Part shown: positions 32,782-42,423 of the stretch, piece after piece | Layout of the letters: the number at the start of each line of letters is the position of its first letter | Numbering within the stretch: position 1 is the first letter of the stretch | Assembly: GCA_019635535.1 (NCBI GenBank) | Contig: JAHBZH010000001.1 | Coordinates: forward strand, 2,012,995 to 2,076,994 | Source of the DNA: Sphingomonas sp. | Lineage (GTDB): Bacteria; Pseudomonadota; Alphaproteobacteria; Sphingomonadales; Sphingomonadaceae | DNA length: 64,000 bases | Direction: 5' to 3' | The notes under the pieces: generated by a model | The model's database searches: none | What the model was told of the DNA's origin: nothing | Seen by the model: only the letters and a program-made list of their open reading frames with translations | Position numbers and translations under genes: made by a program

Positions 32782-33919
32782 GGGCGCGGATCCTTTCCAG
32801 CGCGCCGCGCGGCAGCAGGACGATGGCGCGGCCCCGCGCCTGCATCCCGCCGGCGATCAAGGCCGCTTCCTCGCCGGCGCCCCAGAAGGTGTCGACGCGG
32901 TTCGCGCCCCGGATCGCGCCGCCCGTATCCTGTGCGATCCACAGCCCGTCGGCGCGTGGATCGCTCATGCCGGAGAGGATGACGGGCGCGCCCAGCGGGA
33001 CGAAGCGCGGATCGGCGGCGATGCTGACCCGCGGCGTGACCGGCAGCTCCAGCGCGCCGAGCGGGCCGGGGCCGGTCAGTTCGCGGAAGAAGACATAGCT
33101 GGGGTTTTCGCGCATCAGCGCGCGAGCGCCTTCGGGATTGGCGGCCATCCAGGCGCGGATCGCCTGCATCGATACCGGCGTCTGGAGAATGCCCCGATCG
33201 CGCAGCAACCGGCCGATCGCGACATATTCGCGGCCATTCTGCCCGGCATAGCCGATCCGCATCACCTCCCCGTCGGGCAGCTTGAGGCGACCGGAGCCCT
33301 GGATCTGGAGAAAGAAGAGATCGGCGGGATCGGTGGCCCAGCCGATCTCCAACCCGCGCCGGGCGAGCGCGCCATCCTCGATCGCCGCGCGGTCGTGATA
33401 GAGGACGTAGGCGCCGGTCTCATCGACGCGCCCCCTGCCCCGTTCGCCCGTCGCCGGATTGGCGTCGAGCAGATCGGGCGGAACGGCATAGACCGGCACC
33501 TGATAGCCCGGCGCCCGGACGCGCGAGCCGGGAATCTCCGGCTCGAAATAGCCGGTCGCGAAGGCCGCCGCGTCGCCGACTTCCACCGCCTCGAAATATG
33601 TGCGGAAGAAAGCCGGCGCATCGGCGGCCGTGGCGGCGGCGTCGCAGGCGGCGCGCCAATCCTCCGGCGCGGCCAGGCCGCTCGCATCCTGCCGCCGGAC
33701 CAGCGCGGGGCAGGAGATGCGGAAGGCGGCCAGGGCGGCCTGGGCGGCGGATGGGCTCAGATCCGGGGCCCGGGCGGCACGAATTCCGGCCTCGATCGCA
33801 TTGGCGGGCTCCGGCGCGGGCGCTTCAGGTAAGGGCGGCGCGGACGGGCGGACGGGCGTGACGCAACTCGCCAGCGGCAGCAGCAGGGCCAGGCAAAACG
33901 CCCAGCGCGCCTTCGTCAT
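32762..33919 (-). CDS. mltA: Membrane-bound lytic murein transglycosylase A
   Basis: Outer-membrane lipoprotein that cleaves the MurNAc-GlcNAc bond with anhydro-ring formation. The signal ends in the lipobox L-A-S-C (Cys19 from ATG 33919). The MltA domain shows F-F-R-T-Y-F-E, A-T-G-Y-F-E-P-E-I-P-G-S and Y-V-F-F-R-E-L near the centre, and the 3D domain carries A-Q-D-T-G-G-A-I-R-G-A-N-R-V-D. Alternative start ATG 33943 adds eight residues. It overlaps the Smr gene downstream. Confidence 0.93.
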   Translation of the reverse strand: MTKARWAFCLALLLPLASCVTPVRPSAPPLPEAPAPEPANAIEAGIRAARAPDLSPSAAQAALAAFRISCPALVRRQDASGLAAPEDWRAACDAAATAADAPAFFRTYFEAVEVGDAAAFATGYFEPEIPGSRVRAPGYQVPVYAVPPDLLDANPATGERGRGRVDETGAYVLYHDRAAIEDGALARRGLEIGWATDPADLFFLQIQGSGRLKLPDGEVMRIGYAGQNGREYVAIGRLLRDRGILQTPVSMQAIRAWMAANPEGARALMRENPSYVFFRELTGPGPLGALELPVTPRVSIAADPRFVPLGAPVILSGMSDPRADGLWIAQDTGGAIRGANRVDTFWGAGEEAALIAGGMQARGRAIVLLPRGALERIRARAAADH

Positions 33920-33995
33920 GCGTGCGGATTCGAACAGGGGCATGCCTTCGCATAACCCCGAAAGGACATGGCGGGAAAGCGTCGCGGAAACGCGC

Positions 33996-34649
33996 TCAGT
34001 CAGCGGCTTCGTCGGTCTCGACCAGCAGCCAGTTCGGATCGCCGCTCTTGAGATCGCGGCGGAAGGTCCAGATGTCGTGGGTCGGGATCGCGTCGCTCAG
34101 CGAACCGGCGACGACCTCGCCCTCGGCATTGCGGGTGATCGCCGCGACGAAGGCGTCGAAACGCACCTCGATCTCGGCCTCGCTGCCGGTGAGCCGCGCA
34201 TCCTCGATCAGCGCGCGCTCGATCGCGACCAGGCGATTGTCGAGCGTGTGGCCGGCCGCCTCGCGCTCGGCGATCGCCGCGGTGAAGGCGTCCCGGACAT
34301 CCGGCGCGGCGAGATAGCCGAGCTCCTCGCGGTCGCCCTTCCAGAAAGCCTCAAGGATCATCCGGTAGGCGCCCTGCGCACCTTCGAGGAAGCGGGCGAC
34401 GTCGAAGCTCGCATCCGCCGCGATGATCGCGCGGATACCGCCGGACGCGCCTTGCTCGAAGGCCAGGCTGGAAGGCTCGCTGGCAGCGATAGGCGCATCC
34501 GCCTTGGCGGGCGCGGGCTCGACCCCCGGCGCGGCTTCGGGCCGGGTGACGGGGCGCTGCTCATGACCGGTGCGCTGGCCCAGCACGGCGTAGAGCCGCA
34601 GCCCCACGAACAGGGCGATCATGGCCAGAAGCACGATACCGACAGTCAA
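33996..34649 (-). CDS. Tim44-like (TimA) domain membrane protein
   Basis: 217-aa protein anchored by an N-terminal helix (about residues 4-20), then a Pro/Ala-rich linker and a Tim44-like domain from about residue 75. Alphaproteobacterial TimA-type proteins associate with the inner membrane and are related to mitochondrial Tim44. TTG 34649 is chosen because AAGGAGA lies 6-7 nt upstream; without it the frame would reach to 34703. It is divergent from secB across 197 bp, a conserved pairing that suggests a shared role in protein export. Confidence 0.85.
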   Translation of the reverse strand: MTVGIVLLAMIALFVGLRLYAVLGQRTGHEQRPVTRPEAAPGVEPAPAKADAPIAASEPSSLAFEQGASGGIRAIIAADASFDVARFLEGAQGAYRMILEAFWKGDREELGYLAAPDVRDAFTAAIAEREAAGHTLDNRLVAIERALIEDARLTGSEAEIEVRFDAFVAAITRNAEGEVVAGSLSDAIPTHDIWTFRRDLKSGDPNWLLVETDEAAD

Positions 34650-34846
34650 CGAACGTCTCCTTGAAACAGCCCGCAACATAGGCCCGAACCGGGCCGGTTT
34701 CAAATCCCATCAGGCGTAACGGCCAACGCGCGCGGATGTTGCGCCGGAAAGCACCGGCTGCTACCCGCGCTGCGCACGGCCGCGCCGTCGGAATCCTCCG
34801 AAGGGCGGCAGCCTATTATTCCACATCCAGATCGAGGTTTGAAGAG

Positions 34847-35365
34847 ATGGCCGAAGAGAATGGCGCGAACGGCGCGGGCGAGGCACCGGTCGGCGCAGAG
34901 TCGATGCCGCAGGTCGGCGTGATCGCCCAATATGTGAAGGATTTGTCCTTCGAAAATCCGAACGCGCCGGCGGTCTATCAGTGGCAGGGCCAGCCCCAGA
35001 TCGACGTCCAGTTCAACATCGGGGCCCAGGCGGTCGGCGACGATCTGCACGAAGTCGCGCTGAAGATCGAGGTTTCGTCCAAGACCGACGACGGCACCGT
35101 CTTTTCGATCGACCTGCTCTATGGCGGCCTGTTCGCGCTCAAGAACATCCCTGCCGAGCAGCTCCAGCCCTTCCTGCTCGCGGAAGCGCCGCGCATTCTC
35201 TTCCCGTTCGCGCGCCAGGTGCTGGCCGACGCCAGCCTGCAGGGCGGCTTCCCGCCCTTCCTGCTCGATCCGATCGACTTCGGCAGTCTCTACATGCAGC
35301 GCGCGGCGCAACAGCAGGCCGAGCTGAGCGGCGGTCAGGCCGGCGAGGTCACAGGCCAGGCCTGA
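34847..35365 (+). CDS. secB: Protein-export chaperone SecB
   Basis: Tetrameric cytoplasmic chaperone that keeps preproteins unfolded and delivers them to SecA. The 172-aa protein has the Y-V-K-D-L-S-F-E-N-P signature, the Y-G-G-L-F region and the C-terminal P-P-F-L-L-D-P-I-D-F segment. The tail is Gln/Gly-rich and lacks the zinc-contact cluster. ATG 34847 follows a weak GAAGAG site. murJ follows after 31 bp. Confidence 0.95.
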   Translation: MAEENGANGAGEAPVGAESMPQVGVIAQYVKDLSFENPNAPAVYQWQGQPQIDVQFNIGAQAVGDDLHEVALKIEVSSKTDDGTVFSIDLLYGGLFALKNIPAEQLQPFLLAEAPRILFPFARQVLADASLQGGFPPFLLDPIDFGSLYMQRAAQQQAELSGGQAGEVTGQA

Positions 35366-35396
35366 TCCGAAACGCCGACCCCGGAAGGGTGCACGG

Positions 35397-36956
35397 ATGA
35401 ACCTCATCAAGGCGACGGGCACGATCGGCGGGCTTACCATGGTCAGCCGCGTGCTCGGCTTCGCGCGCGAGATGGTGTTCGCGCGGATCATGGGCGCCGG
35501 CATGGCCGCCGACGCCTTCGCCCTCGCCTTCCTGATCCCCAACCTGTTCCGCCGGCTGTTCGGCGAGGGCGCCTTCGCGGCCGGCTTCGTGCCCCTGTTC
35601 AGCCAGCGCCTCAACGGCGAGGGCGGAATGGAGGAGGCGCGCAGGTTCGCCGAGGAGGTGATGGCGGTCTTCCTGCCGATCCTGATCGCGGTCACCGCCA
35701 TCTTCATGATCTTCATGCCGGCCTTCGTCTGGATGCTGGCCTCGGGCTGGCGCGACGATCCGGAGAAATTCGCCCTCGCCGTCGAGCTGACGCGGATCAC
35801 CTTCCCCTATGTGATCTTCATCAGCCTGGTCTCGCTCTTCTCGGGCGTGCTCAACTCGCTGACGAAATTCGCCGCCGCCGCTTTCGCGCCGGCCCTGCTC
35901 AACATCGCCCTGATCGCGGCGCAGCTCGTCGTGCCGGACGGCGGGCCGGAAACGGCGCGCGCGATGGCGTTCGGCGTGATCGCCGGCGGCGTGCTCCAGC
36001 TCGCCTTGTGCTGGGGCAGCGTCCAGCGGCTCGGCCTGCCGATCGGCTTCCGCTGGCCGCGCATGACCGCGCGGGTGAAGGAGCTGCTGCTGCTGATCCT
36101 CCCCGCCACTCTGGGCAGCGGCATCTATTATATCAGCCAGTTCTTCTACGCCTATTTCGCGACCCGGCTGCCCGAGGGGAGCCTCGTCTATCTGGGTTTC
36201 GCCGACCGGCTGAACCAGCTTCCGCTCGCGATCATCGGCTCGGCGCTCGGCACCGCGATCCTGCCGACGATCAGCCGCGCCGTCGATCGCGGCGAAGACG
36301 GGCGCGCCGCCCATGTCCAGGGTCAGGCGACCGAATTGTCGATGCTGCTGACCCTGCCCGCCGCGATCGCGCTGATCGTCACCGCCGGGCCGATCGTCGC
36401 GGCCCTGTTCCAGGGCGGGCGCTTCACCGCCGAGGACGCGGCGACCACCGGCCTCGTCCTGTCGATCATCGTCGCGGGGTTGCCGGCCTATGTGATGATC
36501 AAGGTGCTGACCCCCGGCTTCTACGCGCGCAAGGACGTGAAGACGCCGGTCAAGATCGCCTTCGCGATCCTGGGCGTGGCGGTGGCCGCCAATTTCCTCC
36601 TGATCCCGATCCTGGGCATCGCCGCGCTGGCGCTGACCACCGCCGGATCGGCCTGGCTCAACGCGATAGCGCTCTATGCGATCCTCCATGCGCGCGGCCA
36701 TTTCCGGATGGAAGGCTGGCTGATCGGCCGGATCGCGCGGCAGCTCGTCGCCGCGGCGGCGATGGCGGCGGTGCTCTGGCTGCTCCAGGGCCAGCTCATG
36801 GAATATTTCGACGGTTCGGCCGGGCGCCGCATCCTCGCCGTCGGCGCGCTCGTCTCGGCGGGCGGCCTGGTCTATTTCTCCATTGCCTGGTTCATCGGCG
36901 CGATGAACCGCGAGGACATATTGATTCTGCTGAAACGCAAGAAGGTGAGCGAATGA
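35397..36956 (+). CDS. murJ: Lipid II flippase MurJ
   Basis: Polytopic MATE-like flippase (519 aa, about 14 transmembrane helices) moving lipid II across the inner membrane for peptidoglycan synthesis. Family marks: T-M-V-S-R-V-L-G-F-A-R-E near the start, F-R-R-L-F-G-E-G-A-F, and S-Q-F-F-Y-A-Y-F-A in the central helix. The gene ends in an ATGA overlap with trpS, an order seen in other alphaproteobacteria. Confidence 0.95.
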   Translation: MNLIKATGTIGGLTMVSRVLGFAREMVFARIMGAGMAADAFALAFLIPNLFRRLFGEGAFAAGFVPLFSQRLNGEGGMEEARRFAEEVMAVFLPILIAVTAIFMIFMPAFVWMLASGWRDDPEKFALAVELTRITFPYVIFISLVSLFSGVLNSLTKFAAAAFAPALLNIALIAAQLVVPDGGPETARAMAFGVIAGGVLQLALCWGSVQRLGLPIGFRWPRMTARVKELLLLILPATLGSGIYYISQFFYAYFATRLPEGSLVYLGFADRLNQLPLAIIGSALGTAILPTISRAVDRGEDGRAAHVQGQATELSMLLTLPAAIALIVTAGPIVAALFQGGRFTAEDAATTGLVLSIIVAGLPAYVMIKVLTPGFYARKDVKTPVKIAFAILGVAVAANFLLIPILGIAALALTTAGSAWLNAIALYAILHARGHFRMEGWLIGRIARQLVAAAAMAAVLWLLQGQLMEYFDGSAGRRILAVGALVSAGGLVYFSIAWFIGAMNREDILILLKRKKVSE

Positions 36957-37960
36957 CCCGCCCGGACAAGCGCGTGGTTTCCGGCATCCAGCCGACCGGC
37001 AACCTGCATCTCGGCAATTATCTGGGCGCGATCCGGCGCTGGGCGCGGATGCAGGACGAGGTGGAGTGCATCTTTTTCCTGGCCGATCTGCACGCCGTCA
37101 CCGTCTATAACGACCCCGCCGAATTGCGCGCCAATGTGAACGGCATGGCCGCCGCCCTGATCGCCTGCGGGATCGATCCGGACAAGTCGCTGCTGTTCAA
37201 CCATGCCCGGGTGCCGGCCCATCCGGAAATGGCCTGGCTGCTGTCCTGCACGGCGCGGATCGGCTGGCTGAACCGGATGACCCAGTTCAAGGAGAAATCC
37301 GGCAAGAACCGCGAGGGCGTCAGCGTTGGCCTCTATGCCTATCCGATCCTGCAGGCCGCCGATGTGCTGCTCTATCAGGCGACCCATGTGCCCGTGGGCG
37401 AGGACCAGAAGCAGCATGTCGAGCTGATCCGCGACATCGCGGCCAAGTTCAACACCGACTACGAGGTCGATCTCTTCCGCCTGCCCGAGCCGGAGATCGG
37501 CGCGACGGCGGCGCGGATCATGAGCCTGCGCGACGGCACGGCCAAGATGTCCAAATCCGATCCCTCCGACATGAGCCGGATCAACCTCACCGACGACGAC
37601 GAGGCGATCGCCCAAAAGATTCGCAAGGCGAAGACCGATGCCGCGCCGCTGCCGGACGACGTCGCGGACCTCGCGGGACGCGCGGAGGCGCTGAACCTGA
37701 TCGGCATCTATGCCGCGCTGACCGACCGCACCGCCCAGTCCGTGACGCAGGAATATGCCGGCAAGGGCTTTGGCGCGTTCAAGCCGGCGCTCGCCGCCCT
37801 GCTGGTCGAGACGATCGCGCCGATCCGCGCGCGGCTGAAGGATTTCGAGGCCGATCCGGCGACGCTGGAGGCAACCCTCGCCAAGGGCGGAGCGAAGGCG
37901 GCTGAACTGGCCTTCCCGACGCTGGAGGGGGCCTACCAGGCGCTGGGCCTGCCACGCTGA
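36953..37960 (+). CDS. trpS: Tryptophanyl-tRNA synthetase
   Basis: Class I synthetase charging tRNA-Trp. HIGH-like P-T-G-N-L-H-L-G-N near residue 15 and K-M-S-K-S-D-P-S-D in the C-terminal half; 335 aa, normal length. Coupled to murJ by a 4-nt overlap. The tryptophan biosynthesis genes trpFBA, expected near accD, are absent from the window. Confidence 0.95.
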   Translation: MTRPDKRVVSGIQPTGNLHLGNYLGAIRRWARMQDEVECIFFLADLHAVTVYNDPAELRANVNGMAAALIACGIDPDKSLLFNHARVPAHPEMAWLLSCTARIGWLNRMTQFKEKSGKNREGVSVGLYAYPILQAADVLLYQATHVPVGEDQKQHVELIRDIAAKFNTDYEVDLFRLPEPEIGATAARIMSLRDGTAKMSKSDPSDMSRINLTDDDEAIAQKIRKAKTDAAPLPDDVADLAGRAEALNLIGIYAALTDRTAQSVTQEYAGKGFGAFKPALAALLVETIAPIRARLKDFEADPATLEATLAKGGAKAAELAFPTLEGAYQALGLPR

Positions 37961-38020
37961 TGCGGGATCTCCGCCCCGGCGGCGTCTGACCATCGACACA
38001 CCTGGCGGCCGAACGCTTCG

Positions 38021-38083
38021 TTCAGGCGCGCTTCAGCACCGGTTCAGCGGAACTTTGTCAGGGTGGTCGGGTTGATTTATATC
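38021..38083 (+). promoter_or_regulatory. Three TTCAG repeats abutting a promoter
   Basis: TTCAG occurs at 38021, 38032 and 38043, exactly 11 bp apart, so on one face of the helix. Eight bp further on is a promoter-like TTGTCA (38055-38060), a 17-bp spacer and TATATC (38078-38083). Direct repeats at 11-bp pitch next to a -35 box are the classic layout of OmpR/PhoB-type response-regulator sites. The target is the DUF4136 lipoprotein gene 36 bp downstream. Confidence 0.6.
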
Positions 38084-38118
38084 CGGGGCGATGCTCCGGA
38101 TCGGAAAGGTGTGGCGCC

Positions 38119-38781
38119 ATGTCATTGTCCAAGAAACTGCTGACGCTGGCCGCCCCGGCTTTGCTGCTCGCGCTCAACGCCTGCGCGACGGGTTTCCCCA
38201 CCCAGGTTTCGCGTTTCCAGGCGATGCCGGCGCCGGACGGCCAGAGCTTCGTCATCCAGCCGGCGCGCGCCGAAAATGCCGGCGGGCTGGAATTCTCCCA
38301 ATATGCCGATCATATCCGCCGCAACCTGACCGAGCTGGGTTATAGTGAAGCGTCCTCCGCACAGGCCGCGACCTTCGTCGTCGAGGTCGATTACGGCGTC
38401 GACGACGGCCGCGAGCGCGTCGTGGCGCGGCCCGATCCCTTCTGGGGCAGCCCGTGGGGCTACCGTCCCTTCTACAGCCGTTTCGGGTATTTCGGCCGTT
38501 ACCGCAGCCCCTTCTACTGGGGCTGGCACGATCCGTTCTGGGGCGGCGGCTACGACATCGACAGCTACACCGTCTATACCAGCTTCCTCGACATGGACAT
38601 CCGCCGCACCGCGGACGGCCAGGCCCTGTTCGAAGGCGTCGCCCAGGCCCGCTCGCGCACCAACGAGCTGCCGGTGCTGGTGCCGAACCTGATCGAGGCG
38701 ATGTTCACCGGCTTCCCCGGCAATTCGGGCGAGACGGTACGGATCACCGTGATGCCGGAGCGCGAGCAGCGCCGGAACTGA
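38119..38781 (+). CDS. DUF4136-type lipoprotein
   Basis: 220-aa envelope lipoprotein. The signal ends in L-N-A-C (Cys22). The body starts with a DUF4136-like beta region, has an insert very rich in Tyr, Phe, Trp, Gly and Arg (about residues 110-145), and ends with a second conserved part (F-E-G-V-A-Q-A-R-S-R-T-N-E-L-P-V-L-V-P). Function unknown. It is preceded by the TTCAG-repeat promoter, suggesting control by an envelope-stress two-component system. Confidence 0.75.
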   Translation: MSLSKKLLTLAAPALLLALNACATGFPTQVSRFQAMPAPDGQSFVIQPARAENAGGLEFSQYADHIRRNLTELGYSEASSAQAATFVVEVDYGVDDGRERVVARPDPFWGSPWGYRPFYSRFGYFGRYRSPFYWGWHDPFWGGGYDIDSYTVYTSFLDMDIRRTADGQALFEGVAQARSRTNELPVLVPNLIEAMFTGFPGNSGETVRITVMPEREQRRN

Positions 38782-38852
38782 CGTCCCGGCGACTTGTCAC
38801 CCTAATACACGGCCTCTAGGGTAGGGCATATCCCGCACCCTGGAGACCCGTC

Positions 38853-40679
38853 ATGCTCGATCGCCGCACGTTCCTGCTGTCCACCGCCGCCGGCCTGGCC
38901 TTTGCAAGCTCGCGCGGCGCGTTCGCCCAGGAAGCCCCCACTGGACCCGCCGCGGAGCTCAACGCGCTGATGGACCGCGCGCTGAACGACCTTTTCGACG
39001 AGTCGCCAGAATTCGTTACCACCCTGGGCCTCGACAGCGGCGCGCGCGCCGACGCGCGCGCCCGGCTCAACGACCGTTCGCGCGACGCCGTGCTGGCGCG
39101 CCACGAACGCGACAAGCAGGGTTTCGCCGCCTTGCGCCGGATCGACCGCGAGGCGCTCACCGGGCTCGATGCGGTCAATTACGACACGCTGCACCATTAT
39201 ATGGAGACGGTCGTCCCCACCTATGACCGCTTCGGCTACGGCACCCATGGCTGGCCTGAGCCCTATACGGTCAGCCAGTTGAGCGGATGCTATCGCAGCG
39301 TCCCGGATTTCCTCGACAGCCGCCATCCGATCGCGACCGCCTCCGACGCGGAGGCCTATCTCACGCGCCTGTCCGATTTCGCCCGGCAGATCGACAACGA
39401 GACCGCCCGGATCGGCCATGAATATGGGATCGGGGTCGTTCCCCCCGATTTCGTGATCGACAAAACGCTGGAGCAGCTTGCCAGCGCCGCCGCCGCGCCT
39501 GCGGCGGAATCGGGTCTCGTCACGTCACTGGCGCGCCGCACGGCGCAGCGCGACATCGCCGGCGACTGGGCGGCGCGCGCCACCCGGATCGTCGAGGGCG
39601 AGGTCTATCCCGCGCTGACGCGGCAGGCGGAGGCGGTGCGCGGCCAGCGCACCGGCGCGGTGCACGATGCCGGCGTCTGGCGGCTGCCGGACGGCGGGGC
39701 CTATTATGAATACGGCCTGCGCTACGCGACGACGACGTCGATGACCGCGGACGAAATCCATCAGCTCGGGCTCGACCAGATGGCCGAGCTGACCGCCCGC
39801 GCCGACGAGATTTTCCGCGCGCAGGGCATGACCCAAGGCACCGTGGCGGAGCGGATGGGCGCGCTCGCCCGCGATCCGGCGCAGGTCTACCCGAACACGG
39901 ATGCCGGCAAGGAACGGCTGCTCGCCGATCTCAACGCGCAGATGGCGGACATGGCCGAGCGGCTGCCCCGTGCGTTCGGGCGCATCCCGCGCGCACCCGT
40001 CGAGGTCCGCCGCGTGCCGGTGGCGATCGAGGCGGGATCGCCGGGCGGCTATTACCAGTCGCCGGCGCTCGACGGTTCGCGGCCCGGCGCCTATTATATC
40101 AATCTGCGCGATACCGCCGAATGGCCGAAATGGACGCTGCCGACGCTCACCTATCACGAGGCGTCGCCCGGCCATCATCACCAGATCGCGCTGGCCCAGG
40201 AATCGACCGCGATTCCGATGCTGCGGCGTTTGATGGGCTTTTCCGCCTACTCGGAAGGCTGGGGCCTTTATGCCGAGCAGCTCGCCGACGAGCTCGGCGT
40301 CTATGATAACGACCCCTATGGCCGGCTCGGCTATATCCAGTCCTTCATGTTCCGCTCCGCGCGGCTGGTGGTCGACACCGGCCTGCACCACAAGCGCTGG
40401 AGCCGCGAGCAGGCGATCCGCTACATGGTCGAGACGCTGGGCGACCAGGAATCGAGCGTGACCACCGAGGTCGAGCGCTATTGCGTATGGCCGGGCCAGG
40501 CGACCAGCTACAAGGTGGGGCAGACCCGCTGGCTGCAATTGCGCGAAAGCGCGCGCGCGCGGCTGGGCGACCGCTTCGACATCAAGGGCTTCCACGACAC
40601 CGCGCTCGCCGCCGGCGGCATCCCGCTCGCCGTGCTGGAGCGCGTGATCGAGGATTGGGTGGCGAGCCGGAGCGGCTAG
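38853..40679 (+). CDS. DUF885 family protein, Tat-exported
   Basis: 608-aa protein with a Tat signal (D-R-R-T-F-L-L at 3-9, hydrophobic run, A-F-A-Q cleavage). The DUF885 body contains T-Y-H-E-A-S-P-G-H-H-H, an H-E-x5-H variant of a zinc-peptidase site, and a downstream Y-S-E-G-W-G-L-Y-A-E-Q that would supply the third ligand. DUF885 proteins are thought to be metallo-carboxypeptidase-like enzymes; activity is not established for most. The gene stands alone, 71 bp after the lipoprotein. Confidence 0.83.
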   Translation: MLDRRTFLLSTAAGLAFASSRGAFAQEAPTGPAAELNALMDRALNDLFDESPEFVTTLGLDSGARADARARLNDRSRDAVLARHERDKQGFAALRRIDREALTGLDAVNYDTLHHYMETVVPTYDRFGYGTHGWPEPYTVSQLSGCYRSVPDFLDSRHPIATASDAEAYLTRLSDFARQIDNETARIGHEYGIGVVPPDFVIDKTLEQLASAAAAPAAESGLVTSLARRTAQRDIAGDWAARATRIVEGEVYPALTRQAEAVRGQRTGAVHDAGVWRLPDGGAYYEYGLRYATTTSMTADEIHQLGLDQMAELTARADEIFRAQGMTQGTVAERMGALARDPAQVYPNTDAGKERLLADLNAQMADMAERLPRAFGRIPRAPVEVRRVPVAIEAGSPGGYYQSPALDGSRPGAYYINLRDTAEWPKWTLPTLTYHEASPGHHHQIALAQESTAIPMLRRLMGFSAYSEGWGLYAEQLADELGVYDNDPYGRLGYIQSFMFRSARLVVDTGLHHKRWSREQAIRYMVETLGDQESSVTTEVERYCVWPGQATSYKVGQTRWLQLRESARARLGDRFDIKGFHDTALAAGGIPLAVLERVIEDWVASRSG

Positions 40680-40798
40680 GGTCGTTTTCAGCTACGCTGA
40701 ATCGGCACCGCCTCTGTTGCAAAGCTGAACCAGGCCTAGCCGCGCAACGAAGCCACCGATCGCGCGTTTCAACACCGAACAAGCCGAGGAGGAGTCCG

Positions 40799-40948
40799 AT
40801 GACGGATCTGGTTCCCCGGCGCTTCACCTTCGCCGCGCCGCCCAACGCGACGGCGTGGATCGGCGATGCCCTGCGACGGATTTTCGCCTGCACGAACCGA
40901 ATACCCGGCCCGCTGGCGAGGCTGATCGAACGGCTGGACCGGGTATAG
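40799..40948 (+). CDS. 49-residue small protein, unknown
   Basis: Short gene with a strong purine-rich ribosome site (GAGGAGGAG, ending 5 nt before the ATG) and a perfect intrinsic terminator right after it. The product is basic, with W-I-G-D-A-L-R-R-I-F and a C-terminal L-A-R-L-I-E-R-L-D helix that is amphipathic. No family known to me. The 118-bp upstream gap contains the palindrome TTCAG-CTACG-CTGAA (40687-40701). Convergent with dnaA. Confidence 0.6.
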   Translation: MTDLVPRRFTFAAPPNATAWIGDALRRIFACTNRIPGPLARLIERLDRV

Positions 40949-40967
40949 TGAGAGCGCCGGAAAGGAC

Positions 40968-41001
40968 GAGGCGGACGAGTTAGCGACTCGTCCGCCTCTT
41001 T
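40968..41001. terminator. Perfect 13-bp intrinsic terminator
   Basis: GAGGCGGACGAGT (40968-40980), loop TAGCG, ACTCGTCCGCCTC (40986-40998), then TTT. It lies between the convergent 49-codon gene and dnaA and probably ends both transcripts, though the T-run is short and on the plus strand only. Confidence 0.8.
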
Positions 41002-41019
41002 CGCTTCGGAAGCCTTGGT

Positions 41020-42423
41020 TCAGCTTTCGAGCTGGCGAGTGAGCAGGCGGATGTCGGAATCCAGTTCCGGGTCCTGCGCGCGCAATTTCTCGATCTGGCG
41101 CACGGCATGAATCACCGTGGTATGATCGCGTCCGCCGAAGCGCCGGCCGATCTCGGGCAGCGAGCGCGGCGTAAGCTGCTTCGACAGATACATGGCGACC
41201 TGGCGCGGCCGGGCGACCTCGCGGGCACGCCGTGCGCTCGTCATCTCCGCCTTGCGAATGCGGTAATGCTCGGACACGCGGGTCTGGATCTCGTCGATCG
41301 AGATGCGGCGCTGGTTGGCACGCAGGATGTTGGCGAGGACCTCGGCGACGAAATCGAGATCGATCGCGCGATTCTGCATCGCCGCATAGGCTGCGATCCG
41401 GTTCAGCGCCCCTTCCAGCTCGCGCACGTTCGAGCTGATCCGCCGGGCGAGGAACATCACGACGTCCTCGGGCACCTTCACGTCGGGAAGCTGCTCCAGC
41501 TTCTTCTGGATGATGCTGAGGCGCAGCTCGAGATCGGCGGCATTGATGTCGGCGACCAGGCCCCAGGACAGCCGCGAGAGGATACGCGGTTCGATTCCGT
41601 CCAGGTCCTGCGGCGCGCGATCCGAGCTGATCGCCAGCCGCCGGCCGGCGGAGATGATCTCGTTCATCGTGTGGAAGAACTCTTCCTGCGTCGATTCTTT
41701 GCCGGCGATGAACTGCACGTCGTCGATCATCAGGAGATCGGCGGACCGCAGCTGCTGCTTGAACTGGATCGTCTCGTTGGCGCGCAAGGCGGCGACGAAC
41801 TCGACCATGAACTTTTCGGCCGACATGTAGATGATCTTCGCGCGCGGCCGGACCCGGTGGAATTCGTGCCCGATGGCATGCAGCAAGTGCGTCTTGCCGC
41901 GCCCCGTGCCGCCATGGATGAACAGCGGGTTGAATGCGACCTTGTCGGCGGCGGCCAGGGTGCGGGCGGCGTTGAAGGCGACCTCATTCGCCTTGCCGAC
42001 GACGAAATTCTCGAATCGGTAGCGCGGCTCCAGCGCCACCGAATAGATGCCGCCCGCCGCCTTAGCCGGAATCGGTTCCTCGGGCGCCGGAATCTCGACG
42101 ACGGCGGCGGTGCGCGGCGCGGCGGGTCCAACACCGATCAGGATCTGCCGAATCTCGGGCAGGCGTGCGCGCCAGGCCAGCGCGAGCCGTTCGGCGAAAT
42201 GAGTCTGCACCCAATCGGCCATGAACTGCGACGGCAGTTCGAGAACGAGCGTGCCGGAATCCGAATCGAAGCCGCCGAGCGCGATCGGGCGCAGCCAGCC
42301 GTCGAAAGTGCGTGCGCCGCAATCGCGACGCAGATCGGCGCGAATCGATTCCCAGGCAATCGCGACCGGCGCCATGCCGACGTCGCGCTCTTCGCCTGGA
42401 TTCCCGGCCGTCATCTGTGGCAC
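41020..42423 (-). CDS. dnaA: Chromosomal replication initiator DnaA
   Basis: AAA+ initiator that melts the origin. The 467-aa protein has the N-terminal DnaB-contact domain I, a linker, domain III with Walker [12 protein letters not shown] and Walker B L-M-I-D-D-V-Q-F, the arginine-finger region S-D-R-A-P, and DNA-binding domain IV with [13 protein letters not shown] 42423 is used (GAGGGGGA 5 nt upstream); ATG 42414 is possible. Unlike the textbook dnaA-dnaN-recF order, its neighbours are rpsT and mutM, as in other alphaproteobacteria. Confidence 0.97.
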   Translation of the reverse strand: MPQMTAGNPGEERDVGMAPVAIAWESIRADLRRDCGARTFDGWLRPIALGGFDSDSGTLVLELPSQFMADWVQTHFAERLALAWRARLPEIRQILIGVGPAAPRTAAVVEIPAPEEPIPAKAAGGIYSVALEPRYRFENFVVGKANEVAFNAARTLAAADKVAFNPLFIHGGTGRGKTHLLHAIGHEFHRVRPRAKIIYMSAEKFMVEFVAALRANETIQFKQQLRSADLLMIDDVQFIAGKESTQEEFFHTMNEIISAGRRLAISSDRAPQDLDGIEPRILSRLSWGLVADINAADLELRLSIIQKKLEQLPDVKVPEDVVMFLARRISSNVRELEGALNRIAAYAAMQNRAIDLDFVAEVLANILRANQRRISIDEIQTRVSEHYRIRKAEMTSARRAREVARPRQVAMYLSKQLTPRSLPEIGRRFGGRDHTTVIHAVRQIEKLRAQDPELDSDIRLLTRQLES

